Assembly (NCBI RefSeq): GCF_016654115.1
Contig: NZ_JAEQAZ010000048.1
Location: forward strand, 1 to 64,000
Source of the DNA: Streptomyces sp. MBT53
GTDB taxonomy: Bacteria > Actinomycetota > Actinomycetes > Streptomycetales > Streptomycetaceae
Direction: 5' to 3'
Length of the DNA: 64,000 bases
In this document: piece after piece, positions 8,161 through 16,941 of the stretch
How the letters are laid out: each line of letters begins with the position of its first letter
Position numbering within the stretch: the stretch's first letter is position 1
The notes under the pieces: generated by a model
Told to the model about the DNA's origin: nothing
What the model saw: the letters and a program-made list of their open reading frames with translations, nothing else
Database searches by the model: none
Translations under genes and position numbers: made by a program

Positions 8161-10212
8161 ATGATCTCCACCCTCCTGTCCAAGTTGCGGCACGGGCCGG
8201 ACGGTGACGCCACCCCCCGTCTCGCCTACGGCGCCGACTACAACCCGGAGCAGTGGCCTCGCGAGGTGTGGGACGAGGACATCCGGCTGATGCGTGAGGC
8301 CGGCGTCAACATCGTCTCGTTGGGGATCTTCTCCTGGGCGCGCATCCAACCGACCCGGGACGACTGGGACTTCGGCTGGCTCGACGAGGTCATGGACCTG
8401 CTGCACGCGGGCGGCATCGGCGTCGACCTGGCCACCGCGACCGCGTCCCCGCCGCCGTGGCTCAGCACGGAGCACCCGGAGATCCTCCCGGTGACCGCCG
8501 CCGGCGAGACCCTGTGGCCGGGCGGCCGCCAGCACTGGCGCCCCACCTCGCCGGTCTTCCGCGAGCACGCGCTGCGCCTGGTACGGAAGTTGGCCGAGCG
8601 GTACGCCAACCACCCCGCGCTCGTGGCCTGGCACGTCTCGAACGAGCTGGGCTGCCACAACGTCTACGACTACTCCGACGACGCGGCCCGCGCCTTCCGC
8701 GACTGGCTGCGCGCCCGCTACTCGACGATCGACACGCTCAACCAGGCCTGGGGCACGGCCTTCTGGTCCCAGCGGTACAGCGACTGGGAGCAGATACTGC
8801 CGCCCCGGCTGGCCGCGTCCTTCCCGAACCCGACCCAGCAGCTCGACTTCAAGCGCTTCTCCTCCGACGCGCTCAAGGACCATCTGCGCGCGGAGCGCGA
8901 CCTGTTGCGCGAGATCACCCCGGGCGTACCGGTCACCACCAACTTCATGGTGATGGGCAACACCAAGGGCATGAACTACGCCGACTGGGCCGCCGAGATC
9001 GACTTCGTCTCCAACGACCACTACGTCACGCCCGGTTCGCAGGACCGCGACGAGCTGTCCTTCTCCGCGAACCTCGTCAGCGGCATCTCATCGGGCCGCC
9101 CGTGGTTCCTGATGGAACACTCCACCAGCGCCGTCAACTGGCAGCCCGTGAACGTGGCCAAGCGCCCCGGCGACCTGGCCCGCGACTCGCTGCTGCACGT
9201 CGCGCACGGCGCCGACGCCGTCTGCTACTTCCAGTGGCGCCAGTCGGCCGCGGGCGCCGAGAAGTACCACTCCGCGATGGTCCCGCACGCCGGTGCCGAC
9301 AGCGAGGTCTTCCGCGCGGCGGCCGAACTCGGCCGCACCCTGCGGACGTTGGCGCCGATCGCGGGCACGGACCGCGAGACGGCCCGGGTCGGCATCGTCT
9401 TCGACTGGGAGTCCTGGTGGGCGAGCGAGCAGGACTCGCACCCCACCGACCGGCTCGACTACCGCCAGGAGGCACTGGACTGGTACTCGGCCCTCCTCGA
9501 CCTCGGCGTGCGGGCGGACATCGTCACCGCCCAGACCGCCCTGGACCGCTACGACGTGGTGATCACGCCGGTCCTGCACATGGTCCCGGCGGCCCTCTCC
9601 AAGGAACTCACGCGCTACGTCGAGCAGGGCGGCCACCTGATCTCCACGTACTTCTCCGGTGTCGTGGACGAGAACGACCACATCTGGCTCGGCGGCTACC
9701 CGGGCGCCCTGCGCGACCTGTTGGGCATCCGTATCGAGGAGTTCGGCCCGCTGCTCGACGGCGACACGGTCGAGCTGGACCTCGACGGCACGGCCACCGG
9801 CTCCCTGTGGACCGACCGGATCACGGTGACCGACCCGGAGGTGGAGGTGCTCGCCCACTACAGCAGCGGCGCGTACACCGGCCGCCCCGCCGTCACCCGC
9901 CGTACGGTGGGCGGAGGTTCGGCGGCATACGTCTCGACCCGACTGGGCCGCGCCGGTCTCACCGGTCTCCTCCCCCAGCTGCTCGCACCCGCCGGTGTCG
10001 ACAGCGAACTCCCGGACGGAGCAAGGGGAGACGTCGAACTGACCGTGCGCCGGAACGCCGACAGCCGCTTCCTGTTCCTGGTCAACCGCACGGACAGGAC
10101 AGTGCCGTTGACGGGTCTGTCCGGGGAACTCCTGGTCGGCACCGCGGGCGAGGACGGTTTCCCCGTCCTCTCGCCCAGGGGCGTCGCGGTGGTACGCCAG
10201 CCCGCGAACTGA
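8161..10212 (+). CDS. GH42 beta-galactosidase
   Basis: Retaining beta-galactosidase of glycoside hydrolase family 42, 683 aa, which releases galactose from the non-reducing end of galactosides. The TIM-barrel domain starts with YGADYNPEQWP. The acid/base Glu is E162 in SNELGCHN and the nucleophile is E319 in FLMEHSTSAVNW. A trimerisation domain (about 400-600) and a short beta domain follow. No signal peptide is seen, so it acts in the cytoplasm on sugar brought in by the importer just upstream. It is the last gene of the LacI-controlled operon and ends in a strong hairpin. The natural substrate may be a galacto-oligosaccharide of plant origin; lactose is equally possible. Confidence 0.93.
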   Translation: MISTLLSKLRHGPDGDATPRLAYGADYNPEQWPREVWDEDIRLMREAGVNIVSLGIFSWARIQPTRDDWDFGWLDEVMDLLHAGGIGVDLATATASPPPWLSTEHPEILPVTAAGETLWPGGRQHWRPTSPVFREHALRLVRKLAERYANHPALVAWHVSNELGCHNVYDYSDDAARAFRDWLRARYSTIDTLNQAWGTAFWSQRYSDWEQILPPRLAASFPNPTQQLDFKRFSSDALKDHLRAERDLLREITPGVPVTTNFMVMGNTKGMNYADWAAEIDFVSNDHYVTPGSQDRDELSFSANLVSGISSGRPWFLMEHSTSAVNWQPVNVAKRPGDLARDSLLHVAHGADAVCYFQWRQSAAGAEKYHSAMVPHAGADSEVFRAAAELGRTLRTLAPIAGTDRETARVGIVFDWESWWASEQDSHPTDRLDYRQEALDWYSALLDLGVRADIVTAQTALDRYDVVITPVLHMVPAALSKELTRYVEQGGHLISTYFSGVVDENDHIWLGGYPGALRDLLGIRIEEFGPLLDGDTVELDLDGTATGSLWTDRITVTDPEVEVLAHYSSGAYTGRPAVTRRTVGGGSAAYVSTRLGRAGLTGLLPQLLAPAGVDSELPDGARGDVELTVRRNADSRFLFLVNRTDRTVPLTGLSGELLVGTAGEDGFPVLSPRGVAVVRQPAN

Positions 10213-10217
10213 CGACG

Positions 10218-10250
10218 GGGCGTGTGACCGCGAGCAGCGGTCACGCGCCC
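10218..10250. terminator. Bidirectional terminator hairpin after GH42
   Basis: 14 bp stem with one G:T wobble and a 5 nt loop. It begins 6 bp after the GH42 stop and overlaps the last codons and stop of the convergent XRE-like gene. Confidence 0.8.
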
Positions 10251-10987
10251 GGCACGACCCGCGCCGCGTCGGCGACCTGACGTACCTGATCAACCGTCAG
10301 GCGCCGTACGTCCCACATCAGTTCGGCCGCGTCGACGGCCGCCGGGTTCGGGGGCGGCGGGTCGTCGGGGATGTCGACACCGGTGAGGACCGACAGGGTG
10401 TCCACGGGAACGCCCAGGACGGTCGCGAAGTCGGTCAGCAGGTCGGGCGTGAGTTCCTTGCGGCCGTTGCCCACTCCTCCGTACGTGGCCGCGGACCAGT
10501 ACCGGCCCGTCAGGATCAGAAAGGTATGGGCGATCCCGGTCCAGGTCAGGTTGCGATTGCCGACCATGCGCATGAGCACGCCACCAGGACCGCGCTTGAA
10601 CCGTTCGTACACCGGCGGAGTCCGAACCGGCTCCGTGCGGCTCTCCTGGGGCAACGAACGGGCAAGCTGGATCAACTGGCGTCTGTGCTCCGCAGGCAGG
10701 CCAACAGCGTCCTTCACGAGGCCCGCGACCAATCCTCTCGCCCGCGCGTCCAGTGGAGCGAGTTCGTCCGGTACCGGCACGTCCGCGATCACGAACAGGT
10801 CGGCGGCGTGCAGGTTCAACACCGGCGCGAGCCTGCGGAGAAGCGAAGGGCGCGGCGCCATGCCCTCGTACACCGCGCGGAGTTCGGGTTCCGGGATCTC
10901 CGCCGAGGTCGACAGGTCGGCGATGTCCCATTGCCGGTGACTCGCCAACCGGGCCAGCAGCACGCCGAAGTCCGGAAGCCCCGTCAT
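10241..10987 (-). CDS. XRE-like helix-turn-helix protein
   Basis: A 248 aa cytoplasmic protein with two regions that read like helix-turn-helix domains: residues about 8-60 (LLARLASHRQWDIADLSTS ... VLNLHAADLFVIAD) and about 140-210 (NLTWTGIAHTFLIL ... DFATVLGVPVDTLSVLTG). The second resembles the Xre/SinR fold with the VLGVP turn. The ATG overlaps the TetR stop by 4 bp (ATGA), so the two are translationally coupled. The target and the signal are not visible. It could control the TetR gene or the divergent DUF2218 gene, but that is only a neighbourhood guess. Confidence 0.7.
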   Translation of the reverse strand: MTGLPDFGVLLARLASHRQWDIADLSTSAEIPEPELRAVYEGMAPRPSLLRRLAPVLNLHAADLFVIADVPVPDELAPLDARARGLVAGLVKDAVGLPAEHRRQLIQLARSLPQESRTEPVRTPPVYERFKRGPGGVLMRMVGNRNLTWTGIAHTFLILTGRYWSAATYGGVGNGRKELTPDLLTDFATVLGVPVDTLSVLTGVDIPDDPPPPNPAAVDAAELMWDVRRLTVDQVRQVADAARVVPGA

Positions 10988-11565
10988 TCCGCGGCCGTCG
11001 GGCGCAGCCCCGCGAGGGTGACCGAGACGAGTCGTCGAGCCGCCGCCTTGGACGGCAGGACGCCCGCCGCGGCGAGGGCGTGCAGGCAGTAGGTCGCCAG
11101 TTCGTCCGGGGAGACGTCGTCACGGATGTCGCCGGCCCGCACGCCCTCCGCGAGGAGTTCGCTCAGGAAGCGGTGGAGGTGCTGCTCGGCTCCTGCGACG
11201 TCGTCGCCCCGGTGCAACAGCGCGCCGAGTTCGGGGCCGTGACCGTGGCGCCGTTGCTGGATGAGCGCGAACGCTTCCAGTACCGCTCGCAGTCGCTCGC
11301 CCGCGCTGCCGGGGCCGTCCCGGAGTTGGGCGAGTTCGTGCAGATGCCCGGTGATCTGCTGCTCGTGCCACGCGGTCATGATCGACTCGACGTCCGGGAA
11401 GTACTTGTACAGCGTGGCGCGGCCGATCCCGCTCTCCTCGGCGATCCTCGACATCGTCACCGAGCGCAGCCCGCGCTCGGTCACCAGCACCGCCGTGGTC
11501 TCCAGCACCGTGTCGCGTACAGCGCGGCGGTGCTCCTCGATGGTCTCGTTCCAGAGCTTCGGCAC
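10984..11565 (-). CDS. TetR family regulator
   Basis: A 193 aa repressor. The HTH lies at residues 20-65 (TVLETTAVLVTERGLRSVTM ... IGRATLYKYFPDVESI), the ligand domain follows, and the C-terminus fits the TetR subfamily of MPKLWNETIEEHRR-type proteins. The start is the GTG at 11565: TATGCT lies with only 6 nt between it and the GTG, so transcription could start at the GTG itself and the mRNA could be leaderless. An inverted repeat just upstream is the likely autoregulatory site. It is translationally coupled to the XRE-like gene and divergent from the DUF2218 gene. Confidence 0.85.
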   Translation of the reverse strand: MPKLWNETIEEHRRAVRDTVLETTAVLVTERGLRSVTMSRIAEESGIGRATLYKYFPDVESIMTAWHEQQITGHLHELAQLRDGPGSAGERLRAVLEAFALIQQRRHGHGPELGALLHRGDDVAGAEQHLHRFLSELLAEGVRAGDIRDDVSPDELATYCLHALAAAGVLPSKAAARRLVSVTLAGLRPTAAE

Positions 11566-11585
11566 CCCCTCAGCATACGTGTCGC

Positions 11586-11614
11586 CGCTGTCGAGACATG
11601 ATGCATTGACAGCG
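11586..11614. promoter_or_regulatory. Inverted repeat between TetR and DUF2218 genes
   Basis: CGCTGTC and GACAGCG, 7 bp arms with a 15 bp spacer; weaker symmetry continues outward to ATAC/GTAT. The right arm overlaps a TTGACA (11606-11611) that may be the -35 of the rightward gene. This is a candidate TetR-family operator. Confidence 0.5.
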
Positions 11615-11725
11615 ACAGAGTGTATCGATAAAGCTGTGGAAACGGCGGCAGCCACGGATAGGCCATGCACCCTCGCCGCCCGCAACCGCACCTCAACTCC
11701 CGGGCCCGACCGAACCGAGGAACCC

Positions 11726-12346
11726 ATGCTCACCGCCGAAGCACGCGTCGCCACCGAACGTCCCGGCCGATACCTCGTCCAGCTCTGCAAGCACTTCGAC
11801 AACAAGGGCCGCCACCTGGGCCACCGCCCGCGCTCCCACGGCACCGACGACGACATGGAGTCCCCGAGGACGCACACGCTTCCCGAGCTGCGGCCCGATC
11901 AGATCCAGGTCGAGTGGACGGACACCGACGGGACGCTCACCCTGCCCTGGGGACGGTGCACCCTACGGGCCGCTCCGGGCCTGCTGACAGTGCGCGTCGA
12001 GGCGGACGACCCGGAGAGCCTGGGGCGACTGCGGGACCTCGTCACCACCCACCTGGGCAGGTTCAGCAGGCGGGACCCCCTGACGGTGGAGTGGCAGCCG
12101 ACCGAAGCGCCCAAGACATCCGGCGAGGCGCCGCCGGCGCCCGAACGGCGGGACGGCCGGGCCCGGTTCATGGTCATCGGCGTGGCGGTGATCGCCGTAG
12201 CGCTCCATCTGGGGCTCGGCGGAGCCGTCCTCACCCGGACGTCGTGGACCGGCTGGGTGGTGGGCTTCCTGGTGACGGTCGTCGTGGTGAAGGCGGCCCT
12301 CATGGGCGGGTTCGCCCTGCACCGCCACAGGCGCCGTACCGAATAG
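11726..12346 (+). CDS. DUF2218 domain protein with C-terminal membrane segments
   Basis: A 206 aa protein. Residues 1-95 match what I know as DUF2218: TERPGRYLVQLCKHF followed by DNKGRHLGH and a short beta-rich domain of unknown function. Unlike plain DUF2218 proteins of about 100 aa, this one adds a Pro-rich linker and two hydrophobic segments (about 150-170 and 175-195), ending in a basic HRHRRR tail, so it should be anchored with the DUF2218 part in the cytoplasm. GAGG precedes the ATG. It is divergent from the TetR/XRE pair, which makes it the most likely target of that regulator. Function unknown. Confidence 0.75.
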   Translation: MLTAEARVATERPGRYLVQLCKHFDNKGRHLGHRPRSHGTDDDMESPRTHTLPELRPDQIQVEWTDTDGTLTLPWGRCTLRAAPGLLTVRVEADDPESLGRLRDLVTTHLGRFSRRDPLTVEWQPTEAPKTSGEAPPAPERRDGRARFMVIGVAVIAVALHLGLGGAVLTRTSWTGWVVGFLVTVVVVKAALMGGFALHRHRRRTE

Positions 12347-12413
12347 GACCGCTCTTCGCTCCGGGCAGCATGCCCGATGCCACTCCCCTCACCCGGCCGC
12401 AATACATGCGCCG

Positions 12414-12432
12414 TATACCCCCTACGGGTATA
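12414..12432. promoter_or_regulatory. CsoR/RicR-like operator
   Basis: TATACCC-N5-GGGTATA, a perfect 7 bp inverted repeat with a 5 bp spacer, 35 bp before the permease ATG and overlapping a possible -10 (TATAGT at 12429). AT-flanked G/C tracts of this form are typical of operators for CsoR-family copper or sulfur sensors. Confidence 0.65.
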
Positions 12433-12467
12433 GTCCTGGCCGACGGGCACCGGAGAGGGGCGGGTTC

Positions 12468-13637
12468 ATGGGAGCGATCGGGCACGCGTTGTCCATTGCC
12501 GGTTCGATGACTTGGGAGGTCACCTGGGCGCTGATCCTGGGCTTCACGCTCTCCGCGGTCGTACAGGCGGTGGTGCGCCGGTCGACGGTCGTACGACTGC
12601 TCGGCGACGACCGACCGCGCACGCTCGCGCTGTCCGCCGGGCTCGGCGCGGCCTCGTCCTCCTGTTCCTACGCCGCTGTCGCACTCGCGCGTTCCCTGTT
12701 CCGCAAGGGCGCCGACTTCACCGCGGCCATGGCCTTCGAGATCGCCTCCACCAATCTGGTCGTCGAACTCGGCGTGATCCTGGCCCTGTTGATGGGCTGG
12801 CAGTTCACCGCCGCCGAGTTCGTCGGCGGACCGATCATGATCGTCGTACTCGCCGTACTGTTCCGGCTCTTCCTGCGTCAGCGTCTGCTGCACCAGGCAC
12901 AGGAGCAGGCCGAACGCGGGATCGCGGGCTCCATGGAGGGGCACGCGGCGATGGACATGTCGATCGGCGGCGAGGGCAGCTTCGTCCGGCGACTGTTCTC
13001 GCGGGAGGGGTTCACGTCCGTAGCGCACATCTTCGTGATGGAGTGGGCCGCGATCCTGCGCGACCTGGTGGCCGGGCTGTTGATCGCGGGGGCGATCGCC
13101 GCGTGGGTGCCGGACAGCTTCTGGCACACGTTCTTCCTCGCGGACCATCCGCTCGCCGCGAAGCTGGTCGGACCGCTCGTCGGCCCCCTGGTGGCCATCG
13201 CGACCTTCGTCTGCTCGATCGGCAACGTGCCCCTCGCGGTGGTCCTCTGGAAGGGCGGCATCAGCTTCGGCGGGGTGATCGCCTTCATCTACGCCGACCT
13301 GCTGATCCTGCCGATCCTGAACATCTACCGGAAGTACTACGGCGCCAGGATGGCCGGCTTCCTGCTGGTCACGTTCTTCACCGCGATGGCCGTCGCCGGC
13401 TACATCGTCGAATTCGCCTTCGGCGGGCTGGGATTGATCCCCGACCAGGCCGACGCGAAGATCCCTGACGACGGGATCACCTGGAACTACACGACCTGGC
13501 TGAACATCGCCTTCCTGCTGCTGGCCGCGAGTCTGGTCGTACGGTTTCTGCGCAGCGGCGGCCCGGCCATGCTGCGGATGATGGGCGGTTCACCGGACCA
13601 CGGCGAGCAGCACCAACAGCACGAGCACCACCACTGA
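12468..13637 (+). CDS. Predicted permease (UPF0718/DUF318 family) with His-rich tail
   Basis: A 389 aa inner-membrane protein with about eight hydrophobic spans in two halves, each half carrying a Ser/Cys-rich turn (GAASSSCSYAAVA near 60 and VCSIGNVPLAVVLW near 250). This two-repeat pattern is that of the UPF0718/ArsP-like permeases. A Met/His-containing loop (HAAMDMSIGG near 160) and the terminal HGEQHQQHEHHH stretch suggest metal handling. The operator in front looks like a CsoR-family site, which also points to copper or another soft metal. The RBS is GAGAGGGG. Direction of transport and substrate cannot be decided; arsenic compounds are the alternative known for the ArsP branch. Confidence 0.75.
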   Translation: MGAIGHALSIAGSMTWEVTWALILGFTLSAVVQAVVRRSTVVRLLGDDRPRTLALSAGLGAASSSCSYAAVALARSLFRKGADFTAAMAFEIASTNLVVELGVILALLMGWQFTAAEFVGGPIMIVVLAVLFRLFLRQRLLHQAQEQAERGIAGSMEGHAAMDMSIGGEGSFVRRLFSREGFTSVAHIFVMEWAAILRDLVAGLLIAGAIAAWVPDSFWHTFFLADHPLAAKLVGPLVGPLVAIATFVCSIGNVPLAVVLWKGGISFGGVIAFIYADLLILPILNIYRKYYGARMAGFLLVTFFTAMAVAGYIVEFAFGGLGLIPDQADAKIPDDGITWNYTTWLNIAFLLLAASLVVRFLRSGGPAMLRMMGGSPDHGEQHQQHEHHH

Positions 13638-13696
13638 CCCGGGACGGCTCGCGCCGGATTCCCGGCCCGTACCGGTCAGTTCACTGTAAAGAACCT

Positions 13697-13725
13697 TGAC
13701 AGACGATTGGTCTAGTCCAAATATG
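13697..13725 (+). promoter_or_regulatory. Chitinase promoter with DasR-responsive element
   Basis: TTGACA at 13697-13702 and AAATAT at 13720-13725 with a 17 bp spacer form a good promoter. Between them, ATTGGTCTAGTCCAAAT (13707-13723) matches the dre core TGGTCTAGACCA at 11 of 12 positions and is symmetric over 14 bp. DasR bound here would block RNA polymerase. Confidence 0.85.
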
Positions 13726-13780
13726 GTCGCTGTTCGCCCCGGTCCGGGGCGACTTCTCTCCTTTCAGCATGGGAGCGTCA

Positions 13781-14830
13781 ATGAGACGACCTGGGCCTCT
13801 TCGCGCGTCGTTGTCCTGCGCGGCCGTAACCGCCTTGTCCACGGGGCTTGTTGCTCTCGGCGGGAGTGCCGCGAGCGCCGATCATCGCGCGCGGCCCATG
13901 CCGGACCATGTCGCGGCGCCGTACTTCGAGGCGTGGACCGGTGAGAGTCCTGCCGCGCTCGCCGCGGCCTCGGGCAACAAGTACCTCACGATGGCCTTCC
14001 TCCAGACCGAGGCGGCCGGTTCGTGCACGGCGTACTGGAACGGCCTGCCCGCCCAGCCGATCGCCAAGTCCACGTTCGGCAAGGACATCGCGACCATCCA
14101 GGCGCGTGGCGGCAACGTCATCCCGTCCTTCGGCGGCTACAGCGCGGACACCACCAACACCGAACTGGCCGACAGCTGCACCGATGTCGACGCCATCGCC
14201 AAGGTCTACGAGAGCCTGGTCACGACCTACGGCGTGAGCCGTATCGACCTCGACATCGAGGCCGACTCCATCAACAACACGGCCGGCATCGACCGTCGCA
14301 ACAAGGCGATCGCCAAGGTGCAGCGCTGGGCCCAACGCACCGGCCGCAGCGTGGAGTTCTCCTACACGCTGCCGACGACCACCACCGGTCTCGCGCCCAA
14401 CGGCGTGGCCCTGCTGCAGAACGCCGTCGACAACGGCGCGCGCGTCGACGTCGTCAACATCATGACGTTCGACTACTACGACGGCGCCACGCACGACATG
14501 GCCGAGGACACCAAGACCGCCGCTACCGGCCTGCACGCCCAGCTCGCCGCGCTGTACCCGAAGACGAACCCGGCGAGGCTGTGGAAGCGGATCGGCGTCA
14601 CCGAGATGCCCGGCATCGACGACTTCGGTCCCGCCGAGACCTTCACCACGGACAACGCCGTCACGGTGAAGAAGTGGGCCGAGGCCCGGGGCATCAACAC
14701 GCTCTCCTTCTGGGCGCTCCAGCGCGACAACGGCGGCTGCGTGGGCACTGGCGGCGCCAACAACTGCTCCGGGATCGCCCAGGACACCTGGTACTTCAGC
14801 CACACCTTCAAGTCGTTCACCCGGAAGTGA
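13781..14830 (+). CDS. Secreted GH18 chitinase
   Basis: Family 18 glycoside hydrolase that cleaves chitin or chito-oligosaccharides outside the cell, 349 aa. A signal peptide with a long hydrophobic core ends at about residue 34 (GGSAASADH). The catalytic motif DLDIE has its proton donor at E160 and the supporting Asp at 156 and 158; NIMTFDYYDG near 225 and the terminal FWALQRDNG are the other barrel strands of the single-domain bacterial type (ChiC/ChiD-like). No chitin-binding domain is present. I chose the ATG at 13781 because GGGAG lies 6 nt upstream. Expression should depend on DasR and N-acetylglucosamine through the box in its promoter. Confidence 0.92.
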   Translation: MRRPGPLRASLSCAAVTALSTGLVALGGSAASADHRARPMPDHVAAPYFEAWTGESPAALAAASGNKYLTMAFLQTEAAGSCTAYWNGLPAQPIAKSTFGKDIATIQARGGNVIPSFGGYSADTTNTELADSCTDVDAIAKVYESLVTTYGVSRIDLDIEADSINNTAGIDRRNKAIAKVQRWAQRTGRSVEFSYTLPTTTTGLAPNGVALLQNAVDNGARVDVVNIMTFDYYDGATHDMAEDTKTAATGLHAQLAALYPKTNPARLWKRIGVTEMPGIDDFGPAETFTTDNAVTVKKWAEARGINTLSFWALQRDNGGCVGTGGANNCSGIAQDTWYFSHTFKSFTRK

Positions 14831-14836
14831 CGGAGA

Positions 14837-15802
14837 TCATCCGGAGGTGACGGGGAGGGTCAGCTCCCAGGTGTCGACCCCGTAGTCGAGGGTCATGCCG
14901 TGCCGTTCGTACAGGGCGAGCGCGTTGCTCGTGTTGTCGGTGTCCACGCCCAGGCCGACGCGGTCGCGGCCCAGCGCCGCGTAGTGGCCGAAGCCGTAGC
15001 GCAGGAGGTGGCTGCCCAGGCCCCGGCCGCGGGCCTGGCGCAGGACGGCGAGGTTGCCGATCCAGGCCATGGAGGCGCGGTCGTTGTGGGTGCGCAGCAG
15101 CCCTGCGTCCCCGAGGCCGTCGACGTGGGCGAGCCAGATCAGCGACCAGTCGACGCGCTCGGCGTCGATGTCGTCCAACCACTGCGTGTAGGTGCGGTAC
15201 TGGAAGTCGAAGTGCTCGGTCATCGCCTCCTGGAGCAGCGCGTGGGCGCGGCGCCGGTCCGCCTCCTCCAGGCAGGGGCGCAGCGACACGCCGGGCGGGG
15301 AGGGGGGCAACGGATCGGCCGACGGCGACAGTTGACGGGCCATCACGTTGTAGCGGCGGACCGGTCGCCAGCCTCGGGCGCGTAGCGCGGGCAGGTCCAT
15401 GGTGGGGTTCAGGGTGAGGTGCAGGTGCACCACGGCGCGGGGCGCTCCGTTGACGGCGGCGCGTTCCGCGGCCCTGGTCTCCATCAGGTCGAACAGGTGC
15501 AGGGCGCCCGGCAGTTGCCCCGGCACGATGTAGTGGTCGATGTCGATCCGCTCGCCGCCCGAGTCGTCCCACAGCAGGCCGTATCCGATCAGGCGGGTGC
15601 CGTCGAAGAGCAGCCAGGAGTCGCGCTCCAGGTCCACTTCGGGGTGCTTCAAGTCCCCCTGGACCTCGGCGAGTTCGGTGTCCGGGCGGCCGATCTCCAG
15701 GATGTCGATCTCGTTGAGCAGGGCGCAGATCGCCGCCGCGTCGTCGTCGGATGTCGCCGGGCGGACGCTCAGGCCGGGCGGCAAAGCGGTGGGGGCGGTC
15801 AT
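14837..15802 (-). CDS. GNAT acetyltransferase with two GNAT domains
   Basis: A 321 aa cytoplasmic protein with tandem GNAT folds. The first half (residues 10-150) is degenerate. The second half has the acetyl-CoA loop around LAVLRQARGRGLGSHLLRYG near residue 265 (Q/RxxGxG/A pattern) and the final helix SNALALYERHGM. Tandem GNAT proteins of this size are common in streptomycetes, and some are related to mycothiol synthase MshD, but I see nothing that fixes the substrate. It is convergent with the chitinase gene, only 6 bp apart. Confidence 0.85.
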   Translation of the reverse strand: MTAPTALPPGLSVRPATSDDDAAAICALLNEIDILEIGRPDTELAEVQGDLKHPEVDLERDSWLLFDGTRLIGYGLLWDDSGGERIDIDHYIVPGQLPGALHLFDLMETRAAERAAVNGAPRAVVHLHLTLNPTMDLPALRARGWRPVRRYNVMARQLSPSADPLPPSPPGVSLRPCLEEADRRRAHALLQEAMTEHFDFQYRTYTQWLDDIDAERVDWSLIWLAHVDGLGDAGLLRTHNDRASMAWIGNLAVLRQARGRGLGSHLLRYGFGHYAALGRDRVGLGVDTDNTSNALALYERHGMTLDYGVDTWELTLPVTSG

Positions 15803-15860
15803 GGGCCCACTGTCCGATGACCGCCCCCGGCTCGCAACGGAGTTTCCGCGCCCCGTCCGT

Positions 15861-16913
15861 TCAGTCCGCCATCAACTCCCGCACCAGGGGCGCCACCTTC
15901 GTGCCGTAGAGCTCGATGTTGGTCATGAGGGTGTCGTGGGGCATTCCGGTGATGCCGTACTTCAGGTTGAAGCGGGTGGCGTCGAGGGTCTTCAGGGTGT
16001 CGGCGATCTTGCGGGCCACGGTCTCGGGCGATCCGACGTGCAGGGCGCCGCCGGGGCCGACGTCGCGCATGAGGCTCTCGCGGGTCGGGGTGCGGAAGCC
16101 GCGTTCGCGCGCCACGCTGCGGATCAGTTCCTGGAAGGCCGGTACGAACTCCTCCACCGCCTGTTCGTCGGTGGCCGCGACATGGCCGGGCGCGTGCACG
16201 CCGATGGGCCGCGCGGAGTGGCCGAACTCCGCCAGCGCCCGCCGGTACAGCTCGGAGAACGGGGCGAAGCGGGCTATGTCCCCGCCGATGATCGCCAGCA
16301 TCAGGGAGAACCCGTACTGGGCGGTGCGGATCACCGACTGGGGGCTGCCGCCGACGCCGATCCAGGTGGGGATCGAGCCGGTCTCGCTGTGCGGGTAGAC
16401 GGAGACGCCGTCGAGGGCGGCACGCGTGGTGCCGGACCAGGTGACGGGCTTCTCCTTGAGCAGTTCGGCGAAGAGGGCGACCTTCTCCTCGAAGAGTTCC
16501 TCGTAGTCGCTGAGGTCGTAGCCGAAGAGCGGGAAGGACTCCGTGCTCGATCCTCTGCCGAGGATGACCTCGGCACGGCCGGCGGAGACGGCGTCGAGGG
16601 TGGCGTAGCGCTGGTAGACGCGGACAGGGTCGTCGGAGCTGATCACGGTGACGGCCGAGCTGAGGTGGATGTTCGAGGTGCGCGCGGCGACGGCCGCGAG
16701 GACGACGTCCGCCGCCGACAGGGGCATCGCCTCGGTGTGGTGCTCGCCGATGCCGAAGTGGTCGACGCCGACCTGGTCGGCGAGGACGCCCTCCTCGACG
16801 AGACGGCGGATGGCCTGGCCGTGGGTGAGCGGCTTGCCGTCCGGGCCGTTCGTGACGTCGCCGAAGGTGTCGAGACCGAGCGTGACGCCGTCGGTACTGG
16901 TCGGGTTGGTCAT
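15861..16913 (-). CDS. LLM class flavin-dependent oxidoreductase
   Basis: A luciferase-like monooxygenase or F420/FMN-dependent reductase of 350 aa, TIM-barrel fold. Recognisable strands are VDHFGIGEHHTE near residue 50, LSSAVTVISSDDPVRVYQRY near 85 and ILGRGSSTESFPLFGY near 115, followed by PTWIGVGGSP near 180. The protein belongs to the branch without a clear physiological substrate that is often annotated as an alkanal monooxygenase-like enzyme. It lies 28 bp downstream of a MarR gene on the same strand, and the two probably form an operon in which MarR senses the compound the enzyme acts on. Confidence 0.88.
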   Translation of the reverse strand: MTNPTSTDGVTLGLDTFGDVTNGPDGKPLTHGQAIRRLVEEGVLADQVGVDHFGIGEHHTEAMPLSAADVVLAAVAARTSNIHLSSAVTVISSDDPVRVYQRYATLDAVSAGRAEVILGRGSSTESFPLFGYDLSDYEELFEEKVALFAELLKEKPVTWSGTTRAALDGVSVYPHSETGSIPTWIGVGGSPQSVIRTAQYGFSLMLAIIGGDIARFAPFSELYRRALAEFGHSARPIGVHAPGHVAATDEQAVEEFVPAFQELIRSVARERGFRTPTRESLMRDVGPGGALHVGSPETVARKIADTLKTLDATRFNLKYGITGMPHDTLMTNIELYGTKVAPLVRELMAD

Positions 16914-16941
16914 GTCGTACTCCTTGGGTCCGCTCGATGGG

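Noticed and set aside
14821..14850. Short direct repeat CCGGAAGTGACGG / CCGGAGGTGACGG at the chitinase 3' end
   Set aside because: Two imperfect copies spanning the stop codons of convergent genes; probably chance.
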